The notes under the pieces: generated by a model
What the model was told of the DNA's origin: nothing
Seen by the model: only the letters and a program-made list of their open reading frames with translations
Database searches by the model: none
Source of the DNA: Oceanimonas smirnovii ATCC BAA-899
GTDB lineage: Bacteria > Pseudomonadota > Gammaproteobacteria > Enterobacterales > Aeromonadaceae
Direction of reading: 5' to 3'
Assembly (NCBI RefSeq): GCF_000381965.1
Contig: NZ_KB908454.1
Location: 1 to 64,000 of the forward strand
DNA: 64,000 bases
Shown here: piece by piece, positions 45,097-53,985 of the stretch
Numbering within the stretch: the stretch's first letter is position 1
Layout of the letters: each line of letters begins with the position of its first letter
Program-made: the position numbers and the translations under genes

Positions 45097-46281
45097 ATGA
45101 AAAAGTGGTTACTGGCAGCCTTGCTGCCTTTATTATTTTTGTCTGGTATGGCTCAGGCAAATGTGACGCCGGTACAGGTTACCGGCCATGGCGTTACCGA
45201 GCAGCTGGCGGTAGAAAATGCCCTGATAGAAGCAGTGCGTCAGGTAAATGGCGTAGATATCAACAGCTCACAGCAGGTAGAGCAGCTGCTGCATAAGAAA
45301 AACGGCGAGACCGAAAGCCTGACTCACACTCAGCGTGACGGCCGCATGGCCGCCAAAGGCATGGTAGACAGCTATCAGATGCTGTCGCAGCAGTGTGATG
45401 AAGGCGGCTGCCGGGTAGAGCTGCATGTTAATGTGCTGCGCTACAAGCCCGCAGGCATGTCTGCCGACAGCCGGCGCAAGCTGGCCGTGCTGCCGTTTAA
45501 AGGCAGTCATGGAGCCACCTTCAGCCGTGAGCTGCAGGATCTGTATACCCAAAGCCGCCGTTTTGCGGTGCTGGACAGAGAGCAGGATCAGGCTTATCAG
45601 CAAGAACGTCAGCTGTGGGAAAGTGATGATACGGCGCTGACCGAAAAAGCACGCATGGGGCAGGTGCTGGGGCTGGACTATATGCTGGTTGGTCAGGTTC
45701 AGAATGCCAGCACCCGGCGCTGGTCCGAGACGGTCGCGATGACCGGCGAGGTAAACCATTATGCCCGCAGTGCGCTCAAGGTGCGCTATCAGATTATTGA
45801 AGTGCCCACGCGGCAGGTAAAATGGTCCGATACCGTGAGTCTGAGTGCCAGCAACGGTAATCTGAATGGTCTGATTAATCAGGCGGTTAACAAAATTTTC
45901 CAGGAGTCGATGGATAATATCTATCCGCTGCGGGTGATCAGTGTCACCGGAGACCGGATTATTATTAATCAGGGTGGTAAAACCCTGAAATCCGGCAGCT
46001 ACTTTACGGTATACAGCCTGGGTGAAAAACTGGTGGATCCTTACACCGGCGAAGTGCTGGGGCAGGATGAAGCGGCCATTGGTAAAATTCGCATTACCAC
46101 GGTCAAGCCCAAAATGGCCTATGCCACTCTGGTGGAAGGAGAAGCCAGCCTGGTGGAGAAAGGCCAGATAGTGCGTCCGGCCAAGGCCCCGGCCCGCAAG
46201 CCGGCCCCGCGCCAGCGCACCACCAGTGCCCCGGCCAAACAGAATACGCAAACCGCTGAAGGCGGCGGCGTTATTCTGTAA
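45097..46281 (+). CDS. CsgG/FlgT-like outer-membrane assembly protein
   Basis: A 394-residue protein with a signal peptide (cut after MAQA) but no lipidation Cys, unlike E. coli CsgG. An N-terminal domain (about 25-110, GHGVTEQLAVENALIEAVRQVNGV) resembles the FlgT/LPP20-type fold. Then comes a CsgG-like domain (about 130-290) with RKLAVLPFKG, SRRFAVLDREQ and GLDYMLVGQVQ. The C-terminus (about 295-360, VTGDRIIINQGGKTLKSGSYFTVYSLGE) resembles the FlgT C-terminal SH3-like module, ending in a Lys/Pro-rich tail. CsgG forms secretion pores for curli; FlgT builds the flagellar H-ring. Neither role is shown here. Its last 11 bases overlap the convergent coaE. Confidence 0.72.
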   Translation: MKKWLLAALLPLLFLSGMAQANVTPVQVTGHGVTEQLAVENALIEAVRQVNGVDINSSQQVEQLLHKKNGETESLTHTQRDGRMAAKGMVDSYQMLSQQCDEGGCRVELHVNVLRYKPAGMSADSRRKLAVLPFKGSHGATFSRELQDLYTQSRRFAVLDREQDQAYQQERQLWESDDTALTEKARMGQVLGLDYMLVGQVQNASTRRWSETVAMTGEVNHYARSALKVRYQIIEVPTRQVKWSDTVSLSASNGNLNGLINQAVNKIFQESMDNIYPLRVISVTGDRIIINQGGKTLKSGSYFTVYSLGEKLVDPYTGEVLGQDEAAIGKIRITTVKPKMAYATLVEGEASLVEKGQIVRPAKAPARKPAPRQRTTSAPAKQNTQTAEGGGVIL

Positions 46282-46882
46282 TGGTCTGAGCCAGGGCCAG
46301 ATAGTATTGGTGCAGCCGCTGCACTTCTTTCAGCAGCCCCGCCTGGTCGGGGCTGTTGTTGTTGATAATATCGTCGGCAGCGGCCAGGCGTTGTTCCCGG
46401 CTGGCCTGGGCAGCCATAATGGCACGAATCTGTGCTTCATTGCTGTTATCCCGCTTGATGGTGCGGGTCAGTTGCACGTCCGGGCTGACATCCACCACCA
46501 ATACCCGGTGGCACAGGCTGGTAAGCTGATTTTCTACCAGCAGGGGCACCACCAGCAGGCAGTAAGGTGACGTGCTGGCGGCACAGGCGGCCAGCATGCG
46601 CTCGCGAATAACTGGGTGCAGCAGGGCGTTCAGCCACTCCTTTTCCTGCGGGTTGTCAAACACCCGGGCCCGCAGGGCGCGCCTGTCCAGTTCGCCGCTG
46701 GCGGTGATCACCTCGGCACCGAAGTGATCGGCAATGGCTGCCAGTGCCGGCTCACCGGTGGCCACCACCTCACGGGCGATAATATCGGCATCAATAATGT
46801 CTGCGCCCAGCCCGGCAAACAGGCTGGCTACTGTGCTTTTTCCGCTGCCAATGCCGCCGGTCAGGCCAATTACATAAGTCAC
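46271..46882 (-). CDS. coaE: Dephospho-CoA kinase CoaE
   Basis: Last step of CoA synthesis: phosphorylates the 3'-OH of dephospho-CoA. The 203-residue protein (E. coli 206) has Walker A GLTGGIGSGKST near the N-terminus, the IDADIIAREVV lid region and LDRRALRARVF. The start is GTG at 46882, overlapping the pilD stop by 3 bases (GTGA). In E. coli zapD and yacG follow; here the downstream neighbour is the convergent CsgG-like gene, with which coaE overlaps tail to tail by 11 bases. Confidence 0.94.
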   Translation of the reverse strand: MTYVIGLTGGIGSGKSTVASLFAGLGADIIDADIIAREVVATGEPALAAIADHFGAEVITASGELDRRALRARVFDNPQEKEWLNALLHPVIRERMLAACAASTSPYCLLVVPLLVENQLTSLCHRVLVVDVSPDVQLTRTIKRDNSNEAQIRAIMAAQASREQRLAAADDIINNNSPDQAGLLKEVQRLHQYYLALAQTITE

Positions 46883-47733
46883 AGCGCAATACTCCAGTAC
46901 AGGTCCACCACTTCCGTCCCCCACATCAGATAACACCAGCCGCCCAGTGCCAGCGCCGGACCAAAGGGCAGCACGCGATCTTCATTCAGGCGACGCAATG
47001 CCATCAGGCCGAGGCCCAGCACGGCACCGGTAAAGGACGCCAGCAACAGCACCGGCAGCAGACTTTGCCAGCCAAACCAGGCACCAATGGCAGCCAGCAG
47101 TTTGAAGTCACCATAGCCCATGCCTTCCTTGCCGGTGGCCAGTTTAAACAGCCAGAACAGGCTCCATAAAATACCGTAACCGGCCGCAGCGCCAATCACC
47201 GCCGACGGCAGGGATACAAACAGTTCGCCCACATTCAGCAGCAGGCCCAGCCACAGCAGCGGCAGGGTCAGGTTATCGGGCAGCAGCAGATGATCGAGAT
47301 CAATCAGGGTCATGCACAGCAGCACCCAGCTGAACACCAGCGCCGCCACCAGTTGCGCTCCGGGCCCGAAGCGCCACAGCACCAGCCCTGCCAGCAGGGC
47401 CGAGGTCAGCTCTACCAGCGGATAACGTTTGGCAACAGGCGCGCGGCAATAGCGGCACCGGCCTTTCAGCCACAGCCAGCTGAGCAGGGGAATATTATCT
47501 CTGGCCGCCAGCGGGTGTTCGCAGTGCGGGCAGCGCGAGCGGGGCATACACAGATTAAAGGGAGCCTGCTCCACCACCGGCTGTTCATTTAATGCGGCGC
47601 ATTCCTGCTGCCACTCTCGCTGCATCATCAGCGGCAGCCGGTGAATCACCACATTAAGAAAGCTGCCCACCAGCAGGCCGAGCAGGGGGATCACAATATA
47701 AAGCAGAGAAGTATGGTCGAGCAGTTGGGTCAT
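46879..47733 (-). CDS. pilD: Prepilin peptidase / N-methyltransferase PilD
   Basis: Inner-membrane aspartic protease that cuts the Gly/Phe site of type IV prepilins and pseudopilins and methylates the new N-terminus. The 284-residue protein has the N-terminal NVVIHRLP motif, the four zinc cysteines in CPHC and CRYC (about 70-98) and about seven membrane helices. The two catalytic Asp are in LDHLLLPD (about 146) and GYGDFKLLAA (about 205). It comes after pilA-B-C but is separated from pilC by a 386-bp repeat-filled gap; coaE overlaps its stop. Confidence 0.94.
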   Translation of the reverse strand: MTQLLDHTSLLYIVIPLLGLLVGSFLNVVIHRLPLMMQREWQQECAALNEQPVVEQAPFNLCMPRSRCPHCEHPLAARDNIPLLSWLWLKGRCRYCRAPVAKRYPLVELTSALLAGLVLWRFGPGAQLVAALVFSWVLLCMTLIDLDHLLLPDNLTLPLLWLGLLLNVGELFVSLPSAVIGAAAGYGILWSLFWLFKLATGKEGMGYGDFKLLAAIGAWFGWQSLLPVLLLASFTGAVLGLGLMALRRLNEDRVLPFGPALALGGWCYLMWGTEVVDLYWSIAL

Positions 47734-47811
47734 GAGGTTTCCAGTATCATTATTTTCTCTCGGCTTTTACCCGACTTATCGTTGCAAATTGCCTGAGCGA
47801 ACGCAGTGCGA

Positions 47812-48095
47812 AGCGACAGCGCGGTTACGCTCCGCCGGCACGCTTCAGGCCCATCCATGGGGCGCTCAGCAAATGCCATCCCTGGCATTTGATGGCCGGC
47901 TCCGGTAATCCACGCTGCCGTTTCGTGATGTTGCAGAGCTGTCTGCAGAATACTGACAGTCAACTCGGTGCCTGACAAGGAGGGCAAAGGGTGTCTGCTT
48001 CGCCGTACCCTCTGCGCCATGGATGGCGCAGCGGAGCCCCCATGGAGGGGTTCACGGCGTGTCGGCGAAGTAGTGCCCTTTGTCCGACGAACTCG
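47812..48095 (+). repeat. Dispersed intergenic repeat, copy 4 (two-unit form)
   Basis: It fills the 386-bp gap between pilC and pilD. Unit 1 (47812-47932) has CACGCTTCAGGCCC, the AAATGCC/GGCATTT hairpin and GGCTCCGGTAATCC. Unit 2 (47962-48095) has GGAGGGCAAAGGGT, TCTGCTTCGCCG, a GCGCCATGGATGGCGC palindrome and CCCTTTGTCCGACGA. The order and spacing match copy 1 (7480-7752) in inverted orientation. No gene is credible inside. Confidence 0.7.
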
Positions 48096-48119
48096 CATGG
48101 CCCAACAAGCAAGTTGAAT

Positions 48120-49346
48120 TCAGCGTATCACACTGCCCAGGTTAAAGATGGGAAGATACATGGCAATGACCAGAGCGCCAACCAGAATGCCCAGCACCAC
48201 CATAATCAAAGGTTCAATCAGACTCGACAGTCCGTCTACGGCATCGTCCACTTCACGCTCATAAATGGTGGCCACTTTGTGCATCATGGTGTCAATGGCT
48301 CCCGATTCTTCACCAATCATTACCATCTGCACCACCATATCCGGAAACAACCGGGTAGTGCGCATGGCCAGATTAATCTGCATACCGGCAATAACCTCAT
48401 CACGCATCTTCATCACCGCCCGCCGGTACACCACATTGCCAGAGGCACCGGCGGCCGACACCAGCCCTTCTACCAGCGGAATGCCGGCGGTAAAAGTGGT
48501 GGCCAGCGTGCGGGCAAAACGAGCCAGGGCTGCCTTATGCAAAATGGTGCCCACAACGGGCAGGCGCAGCAAAAAGCGGTCTGTCATATTGCGCACTTTT
48601 TGTGAACGCCGCCAGGCCCGAATATACAGCAAAATACCCACAATGACGCCGGTTACCATATAAAGCCAATACTGCTGTAACCAGCGCGACATGCTGATCA
48701 CCATTTGTGTAAACAGGGGCAGGGGAGCGCCAAAACCGGCAAATATATCTTCAAACTGGGGAATAACAAACAGCAGTAAAATTGCCGTGACGGCCATGGC
48801 CACCAGCACAATCAGGGCGGGATAAAACAGGGCCTTGCGAATTTTGGATTTGATGGCTTCGGCTTTTTCCCGGTACACAGCAATACGATCAAAAATATGC
48901 TCAAGTGCCCCGGTCTGCTCACCGGAATGCACCAGATCGCAATAAAGAGTATCAAAGTAATGCGGATATTTTCTTAATACCTCAGAAAGCGGTGTGCCGC
49001 CTTCCACGTTTGCAGCCAGCGCGCTGGCCAGCTCCCGCAGTGCCGGCTTTCCCGAAGAACGGGCAATAATCTGCAGTGTCTGCACCAGAGGCACGCCGGC
49101 TTCCAGCATGGTGGCAATCTGGCGGGTAACAATGGCAATATCGGCAGCCTTGATAATGTTGCTGTAACGCGCCAGCATCCCCTGCCGCTGACGTTTAATT
49201 TTAAGCGTGTTTACGCCCTGGCGTTGCAGTTCACGGCGGGCCGATCTGACATCGGTTGCCTGCAGCAGACCTGTTGTTTTCCGGCCCTGACGATTAATGC
49301 CTTCCCACTTATACGAGTACACTCGGAATGCGTTGGTGTCGGCCAT
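48120..49346 (-). CDS. pilC: Type IV pilus inner-membrane platform protein PilC
   Basis: Platform protein on which PilB and PilT act. The 408-residue protein contains two GspF domains (about 68-192 and 272-395), each with a cytoplasmic four-helix bundle (RQIATMLEAGVPLVQTLQ; RTLATTFTAGIPLVEGL), and three membrane segments (about 170-195, 220-240, 375-400). GGGGAGC lies 6 bases before the ATG. It begins 22 bases after pilB. Confidence 0.95.
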   Translation of the reverse strand: MADTNAFRVYSYKWEGINRQGRKTTGLLQATDVRSARRELQRQGVNTLKIKRQRQGMLARYSNIIKAADIAIVTRQIATMLEAGVPLVQTLQIIARSSGKPALRELASALAANVEGGTPLSEVLRKYPHYFDTLYCDLVHSGEQTGALEHIFDRIAVYREKAEAIKSKIRKALFYPALIVLVAMAVTAILLLFVIPQFEDIFAGFGAPLPLFTQMVISMSRWLQQYWLYMVTGVIVGILLYIRAWRRSQKVRNMTDRFLLRLPVVGTILHKAALARFARTLATTFTAGIPLVEGLVSAAGASGNVVYRRAVMKMRDEVIAGMQINLAMRTTRLFPDMVVQMVMIGEESGAIDTMMHKVATIYEREVDDAVDGLSSLIEPLIMVVLGILVGALVIAMYLPIFNLGSVIR

Positions 49347-49368
49347 GTTCAGCTCCCCGTGAACGGCA

Positions 49369-51081
49369 TTATCCGGTAATTCTGTTTACCTCAGCCAGAC
49401 TGATCAGCCCCTGGCCTGCCTTGGCCAGCGCCGAGTGGCGTAATGAGATCATCCCCTCCTGCTGTGCCGCCCGTGCAATGGCAAGGGCACCGGCATTGTT
49501 CATAATCAGCTCAGCCAGCTGCTCACTCATGGTCATGATTTCATAAACCCCGGTGCGCCCTTTATAGCCATCTGTACACTGGTCGCAGCCTGTGGCGCGA
49601 TAAAGTGTGATGCCACTGGCCTGCTGTGCCGGCGTAAAGCCAAGCTGGCTCAGTTGCCCGGGGGACAGCTGTTCCGGCTCCCGGCAATGAACACAGAGTT
49701 TACGGGCCAGGCGCTGGGCAATAATCAGGCTGATGGATGAAGCAATATTGTAAGCGGGCAGCCCCATATGGCTGAGGCGGGTCAGGGTCTCTGCCGCCGA
49801 GTTGGTATGCAGCGTAGAAAGCACCAGATGACCGGTTTGTGCTGCCTTCACAGCAATTTCAGCGGTTTCCAGATCACGAATTTCGCCCACCATAATAATA
49901 TCGGGGTCCTGCCGTAGAAATGCCCGTAATGCATAGGCAAAGCTCAGTCCGACTTTGGGATTAATTTGTACCTGATTGATACCCGGCAGATTAATTTCAA
50001 TAGGGTCTTCGGCAGTAGAGATATTGGCAGTGACCTGATTGAGAATACTCAGGCCGGTATACAGTGTCACGGTTTTGCCCGAGCCGGTGGGCCCGGTGAC
50101 CAGTATCATGCCCTGAGGGCGCTGTAATGCCTGCAGATATAAGGTTTTCTGCGCGTCAGTCAGCCCCAGCTGCTCAATGCCAAGGCGGGTAGCAGCGCTG
50201 TCGAGCAGACGAATGACGACCTTTTCTCCCCATTGGGTGGGCAGTATGTTCACTCGCATGTCGACGGATTTTGAGCCGGTCAAGTGCAGTTTGATACGGC
50301 CATCCTGAGGCAAGCGCCGCTCGGCGATATCGAGCTTTGCCATTACCTTGAGCCGGGCAGCCAGGCGCGCCGCCAGCTGCACCGGCGGCGATGCTACTTC
50401 GTGCAGTATGCCGTCAATGCGAAAGCGAATACGAAAAAAACGCTCATAAGGCTCAAAGTGCAGATCGGACGCTTCCTTGCGTACCGCATTGATCATGATG
50501 TTGTTGATATAGCGCACAATGGGCGCGTCATCATCGGCGCTGATCCTGTCCTTTTCCTGCCAGGCGTTTTGTTCATCCTGCTCAAGGGCGGCAATATCAT
50601 CATCAAGGGTATGTTCAAACTCCAGCCCGGCACCATGTTGCTGCTGCAGCTGCTGTAGTAATGCCTGCAGCTTGCCTTCTTCTACCAGCAGGGCATCGGT
50701 GACCAGATTAAAGCGAAAGCTGAAGTCTTCCAGTGCACTTATATTGGTGGGGTCAGACATGGCCAGGTAAAGGACTTTGTCTTCCAGCAGCACCGGAATG
50801 GCATGGTGATGCTCTATCAGATCCATGCTCAGATATTCAGGTGCAATCTGCTTGATATCGAAATCATGCAGATTGCTCAGCGGCAGCATAAACTCACGCT
50901 CACAAAAGCGCGCCAGCTCCTCGGAAGACAGCCACTGCTTTTCTACCAGCACCGAGCCCAGCGGCCTGCCTTCTTTTCTGGCCTGCTCCTGTACCAGCTC
51001 CAGCTCTTCGGCAGACAGCAGGGCCGCCGCCACCAGGCTTCTGGCAAGGCCGCTATTGGAGGGAGAAGTGAAGGTGCTCAT
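49369..51081 (-). CDS. pilB: Type IV pilus assembly ATPase PilB
   Basis: Hexameric motor for pilus extension, 570 residues. The N-terminal MshEN/GspE-N domain spans about 1-150. The ATPase core has [10 protein letters not shown], Walker A GPTGSGKT (about 327), Walker [18 protein letters not shown] and the His box [15 protein letters not shown]. The zinc tetracysteine motif is formed by CVHC (about 460) and CDQC (about 497). ATG at 51081 lies 4 bases after the pilA stop, with AAGGG inside the pilA end. The pilA-B-C order matches tapABC and E. coli ppdD-hofB-hofC. Confidence 0.95.
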   Translation of the reverse strand: MSTFTSPSNSGLARSLVAAALLSAEELELVQEQARKEGRPLGSVLVEKQWLSSEELARFCEREFMLPLSNLHDFDIKQIAPEYLSMDLIEHHHAIPVLLEDKVLYLAMSDPTNISALEDFSFRFNLVTDALLVEEGKLQALLQQLQQQHGAGLEFEHTLDDDIAALEQDEQNAWQEKDRISADDDAPIVRYINNIMINAVRKEASDLHFEPYERFFRIRFRIDGILHEVASPPVQLAARLAARLKVMAKLDIAERRLPQDGRIKLHLTGSKSVDMRVNILPTQWGEKVVIRLLDSAATRLGIEQLGLTDAQKTLYLQALQRPQGMILVTGPTGSGKTVTLYTGLSILNQVTANISTAEDPIEINLPGINQVQINPKVGLSFAYALRAFLRQDPDIIMVGEIRDLETAEIAVKAAQTGHLVLSTLHTNSAAETLTRLSHMGLPAYNIASSISLIIAQRLARKLCVHCREPEQLSPGQLSQLGFTPAQQASGITLYRATGCDQCTDGYKGRTGVYEIMTMSEQLAELIMNNAGALAIARAAQQEGMISLRHSALAKAGQGLISLAEVNRITG

Positions 51082-51085
51082 AGGG

Positions 51086-51538
51086 TTAGCAGATGCCCTT
51101 AGTGACACATGAGCCTGCATTATCTGAAGGGTTATTTGTCCACTTAACCCTGCCGTTATCCAGTTCGCCTTTCATAATAAATGTACTGCCGTCCACTTCA
51201 TCTGTGCCTGTAGAAGTGATGATCCAGGGGCCTTCTTTGTTATTACCTGTACTGTCTACTTCCACTTTGACTGCTTTAACAACGTCTGTATCCACAGCAT
51301 TGGTCAGAGCACCCGTTGCGGAGGCGGTACAGTCACTTCCCCCGGTCTGGGCACAGACCTCAATCGCCGTTTTAGCCGGTCCGGTGGCGGCAATCACTTC
51401 GGTAAATTTGGCGCGCTGAGTGTAGGTCTGGTAAGCGGGCAGTGCCACTGCCGCCAGAATGGCAACAATGGCAACCACTATCATCAGTTCAATCAGGGTA
51501 AAGCCGGACTGAGGGCAGCTTGGTTTATGGTTCATCAT
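51086..51538 (-). CDS. pilA: Type IV major pilin PilA
   Basis: A 150-residue prepilin. The leader of 12 residues ends in Gly and is cut by PilD before Phe13 ([14 protein letters not shown]), with the conserved Glu5 of the mature protein. The hydrophobic N-terminal helix (13-40) is followed by a short globular domain. Cys pairs appear at CAQTGGSDC (about 62-70) and at the end CVTKGIC, where a C-terminal D-region disulfide may form. Two ATGs are in tandem; the first (51538) has GGAAG upstream. It heads the pilABC operon and lies downstream of nadC. Confidence 0.94.
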   Translation of the reverse strand: MMNHKPSCPQSGFTLIELMIVVAIVAILAAVALPAYQTYTQRAKFTEVIAATGPAKTAIEVCAQTGGSDCTASATGALTNAVDTDVVKAVKVEVDSTGNNKEGPWIITSTGTDEVDGSTFIMKGELDNGRVKWTNNPSDNAGSCVTKGIC

Positions 51539-51564
51539 GACTTCTTCCTTGAAACGCCTGACAA

Positions 51565-51590
51565 ACGGGTATCTGTTTTGTTTTACCCGT
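51565..51590 (-). other. Leader hairpin of the pilA transcript
   Basis: ACGGGT and ACCCGT flank a 14-base A/C-rich loop, about 27 bases upstream of the pilA ATG and just after the likely transcription start. It may protect the 5' end of this abundant message. This is inferred only from the inverted repeat. Confidence 0.3.
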
Positions 51591-51596
51591 CTTATA

Positions 51597-51606
51597 TCTA
51601 TAGCAA
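51597..51606 (-). promoter_or_regulatory. Candidate pilA promoter (extended -10)
   Basis: On the minus strand the sequence TTGCTATAGAT has a TATAGA -10 box with the TG extension, about 60 bases before the pilA ATG. No good -35 box and no sigma-54 element (GG-N10-GC) is seen. Confidence 0.35.
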
Positions 51607-51612
51607 GCGTTA

Positions 51613-51639
51613 CCGGGTTTGCCCAATCGGCAAACCCGG
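51613..51639 (-). terminator. Hairpin after nadC
   Basis: A perfect 11-bp stem (CCGGGTTTGCC with GGCAAACCCGG) around a 5-nt loop lies about 30 bases past the nadC stop. There is no T-run on the minus strand, so termination may be partial or the hairpin may only stabilise the message. Confidence 0.6.
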
Positions 51640-51669
51640 CATCATGATGGCAGTGGTCAGATCACAGGA

Positions 51670-52572
<903 letters not shown>

Positions 52573-53098
52573 TCACTGCTCCGGCCCGGAATAGGTAATG
52601 GTCATTTGTGAGCCCCGCTGTATCAGCTCAAAGCGGCGCAGGGCGTTCATGCCAAGCAGTATTTCCTCACTCTGGCTGGGCATAATGACGGCGCTCAGAT
52701 CGTACAGGGTGAAGGGCCCCAGCGACAACGATTTAATATGAGTGCGGTAACCGGTAACCGGTAACCTGACCTGCCGCCGTGCCCAGCGTCAGTGGTGCGC
52801 CTACCGGCAACTCCAGCCGTGCAGCCACGGCCCGGGGCACGGCCATCTGAGTGGCACCGGTATCCAGCAAAAACACCACCGGCTGGTTATTTACTGCCCC
52901 GCTGGCCACATAATGGCCATAACGGTTTTGCTCCAGCACCATGCTGTTGGCGCTGAGTATCTGCACCTGCTGATTGGGATTGTGTTGCCGGTCAAGCAGG
53001 TGGCTGAAATACCAGGTAAGCATCAATAACCCAAGTGCCCATACCAGAATCCACATAATGCGCCCGGCACGGCGCACCGGATCTGACGATTGTCCCAT
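52573..53098 (-). pseudogene. Retropepsin-like aspartic protease gene, frameshifted by a 7-bp tandem repeat
   Basis: The open frame from ATG 53098 (AAGGAG 5 bases upstream) encodes 121 residues: a membrane anchor (about 14-31), then a single-chain retropepsin-like domain with catalytic D79 in LLDTGATQMAVP, and stops at 52733. The missing half is present in another frame down to the stop at 52573 (SLSLGPFTLYDLSAVIMP, then ILLGMNALRRF, the conserved LLG motif). The break is at three perfect copies of GGTTACC (52746-52766). With two copies the frame is open for 172 residues, the expected length for this family. The gene is either a recent knock-out, phase-variable, or an assembly error. It is divergent from ampD. 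Confidence 0.8.
52746..52766. repeat. Three tandem GGTAACC heptamers
   Basis: Three perfect, contiguous 7-bp units lie inside the retropepsin-like coding sequence. Since 7 is not a multiple of 3, gain or loss of one unit switches the frame; two or five copies would be in frame, three or four are not. Confidence 0.95.
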
Positions 53099-53170
53099 AT
53101 CGGCTCCTTGGCAAAGTTTGCCGTTACCCTGTTAGTATACGTCCGCCCGAATACAGTGAACGGACCCTCT

Positions 53171-53725
53171 ATGTCTTTTACCCTGGAGCATGGCTGGCTC
53201 AGTCCGGCCCGTTATTGTGAGTCTCCTCATCAGGATGACCGCCCTGATAATGATATTTCCCTGCTGGTGGTGCATTGCATCAGCCTGCCACCGGGGCGTT
53301 TTGGTGATCATTACATAGATGACCTTTTTATGGGCCGTCTTGATGCAAATATGCATCCTTATTTTGAGGCTGTTCATCAGCTGCGGGTGTCAGCCCATTG
53401 CCTTATTCGCCGCGACGGTGAGTTGGTGCAGTATGTGCCGTTTCATAAACGGGCCTGGCATGCGGGACTGTCGAGTTTTGACGGCCGTGACAAGTGTAAT
53501 GATTTTTCCATTGGCATTGAGCTGGAAGGCACCGATACCGGTGACTATACCGAGGCCCAGTATCAGCAACTGGCCGCGGTTACCCAAATACTGATGCAAC
53601 ATTACCCCGCCATCACGCCCGGCCGCATTACCGGCCACAGCGACATTGCCCCCGGCCGCAAAACCGACCCCGGCCCCGGCTTTGACTGGAAACGCTTCAA
53701 AGCGGAGCTGAAAGCGGGAAGCTAG
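53171..53725 (+). CDS. ampD: 1,6-anhydro-N-acetylmuramyl-L-alanine amidase AmpD
   Basis: Cytosolic zinc amidase of cell-wall recycling; it removes the peptide from anhydro-muropeptides and so keeps AmpC beta-lactamase inducers low. The 184-residue protein (E. coli 183) has zinc ligands H35 (VVHCISLP), H156 and D166 (GHSDIAPGRKTDPG), with catalytic E118 (SIGIELEG) and K164. ATG at 53171 gives the family N-terminus; the upstream frame overlaps the divergent gene. The last codons and stop are formed by a GAAGC-type repeat. ampE, next in E. coli, is absent. Confidence 0.94.
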   Translation: MSFTLEHGWLSPARYCESPHQDDRPDNDISLLVVHCISLPPGRFGDHYIDDLFMGRLDANMHPYFEAVHQLRVSAHCLIRRDGELVQYVPFHKRAWHAGLSSFDGRDKCNDFSIGIELEGTDTGDYTEAQYQQLAAVTQILMQHYPAITPGRITGHSDIAPGRKTDPGPGFDWKRFKAELKAGS

Positions 53726-53786
53726 AAGCGGGAAGCAAAAGCGACTCGGGCAGCATCCGGCTTCCAGCTTACAACTTCCAGCTTTC
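53710..53786. repeat. Long imperfect inverted repeat across the ampD stop
   Basis: A 27-base arm (53710-53736, AAGCGGGAAGCTAGAAGCGG core) pairs imperfectly with 53760-53786 (CTTCCAGCTTACAACTTCC core). It overlaps the ampD stop and would form a long hairpin in the ampD message, possibly ending it, with a T stretch following. The units resemble those at the parC stop. Confidence 0.6.
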
Positions 53787-53792
53787 TTTTCG

Positions 53793-53807
53793 GTTGGTCT
53801 GACCATT
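53793..53807. promoter_or_regulatory. Possible second PdhR-type half-palindrome
   Basis: TTGGTCTGACCA is a PdhR-like palindrome (TGGTnnnACCA core) about 190 bases before the pdhR start. It matches the operator at 53954 in its core but not in its flanks. Confidence 0.35.
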
Positions 53808-53953
53808 ACCAATATTCTTGTGTTTTCCCGGGGCTGGTCTAGTTTTATGAGCCGGCCCAAAAAATTACCGCGCGCAAATGGTCTTTTGTATGCAATGATC
53901 ACAAAAACCATGGACAATTCTTGCCTGCTCTGATACCTTTTTTTAACAGTGTT

Positions 53954-53970
53954 AATTGGTATTACCAATT
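53954..53970. promoter_or_regulatory. PdhR operator
   Basis: AATTGGTATTACCAATT is a perfect palindrome fitting the known PdhR box (ATTGGTnnnACCAAT), placed 15 bases before the pdhR start codon. It implies pyruvate-relieved autorepression of pdhR-aceE-aceF. Confidence 0.88.
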
Positions 53971-53985
53971 TTTAAAGCAGAGTGA

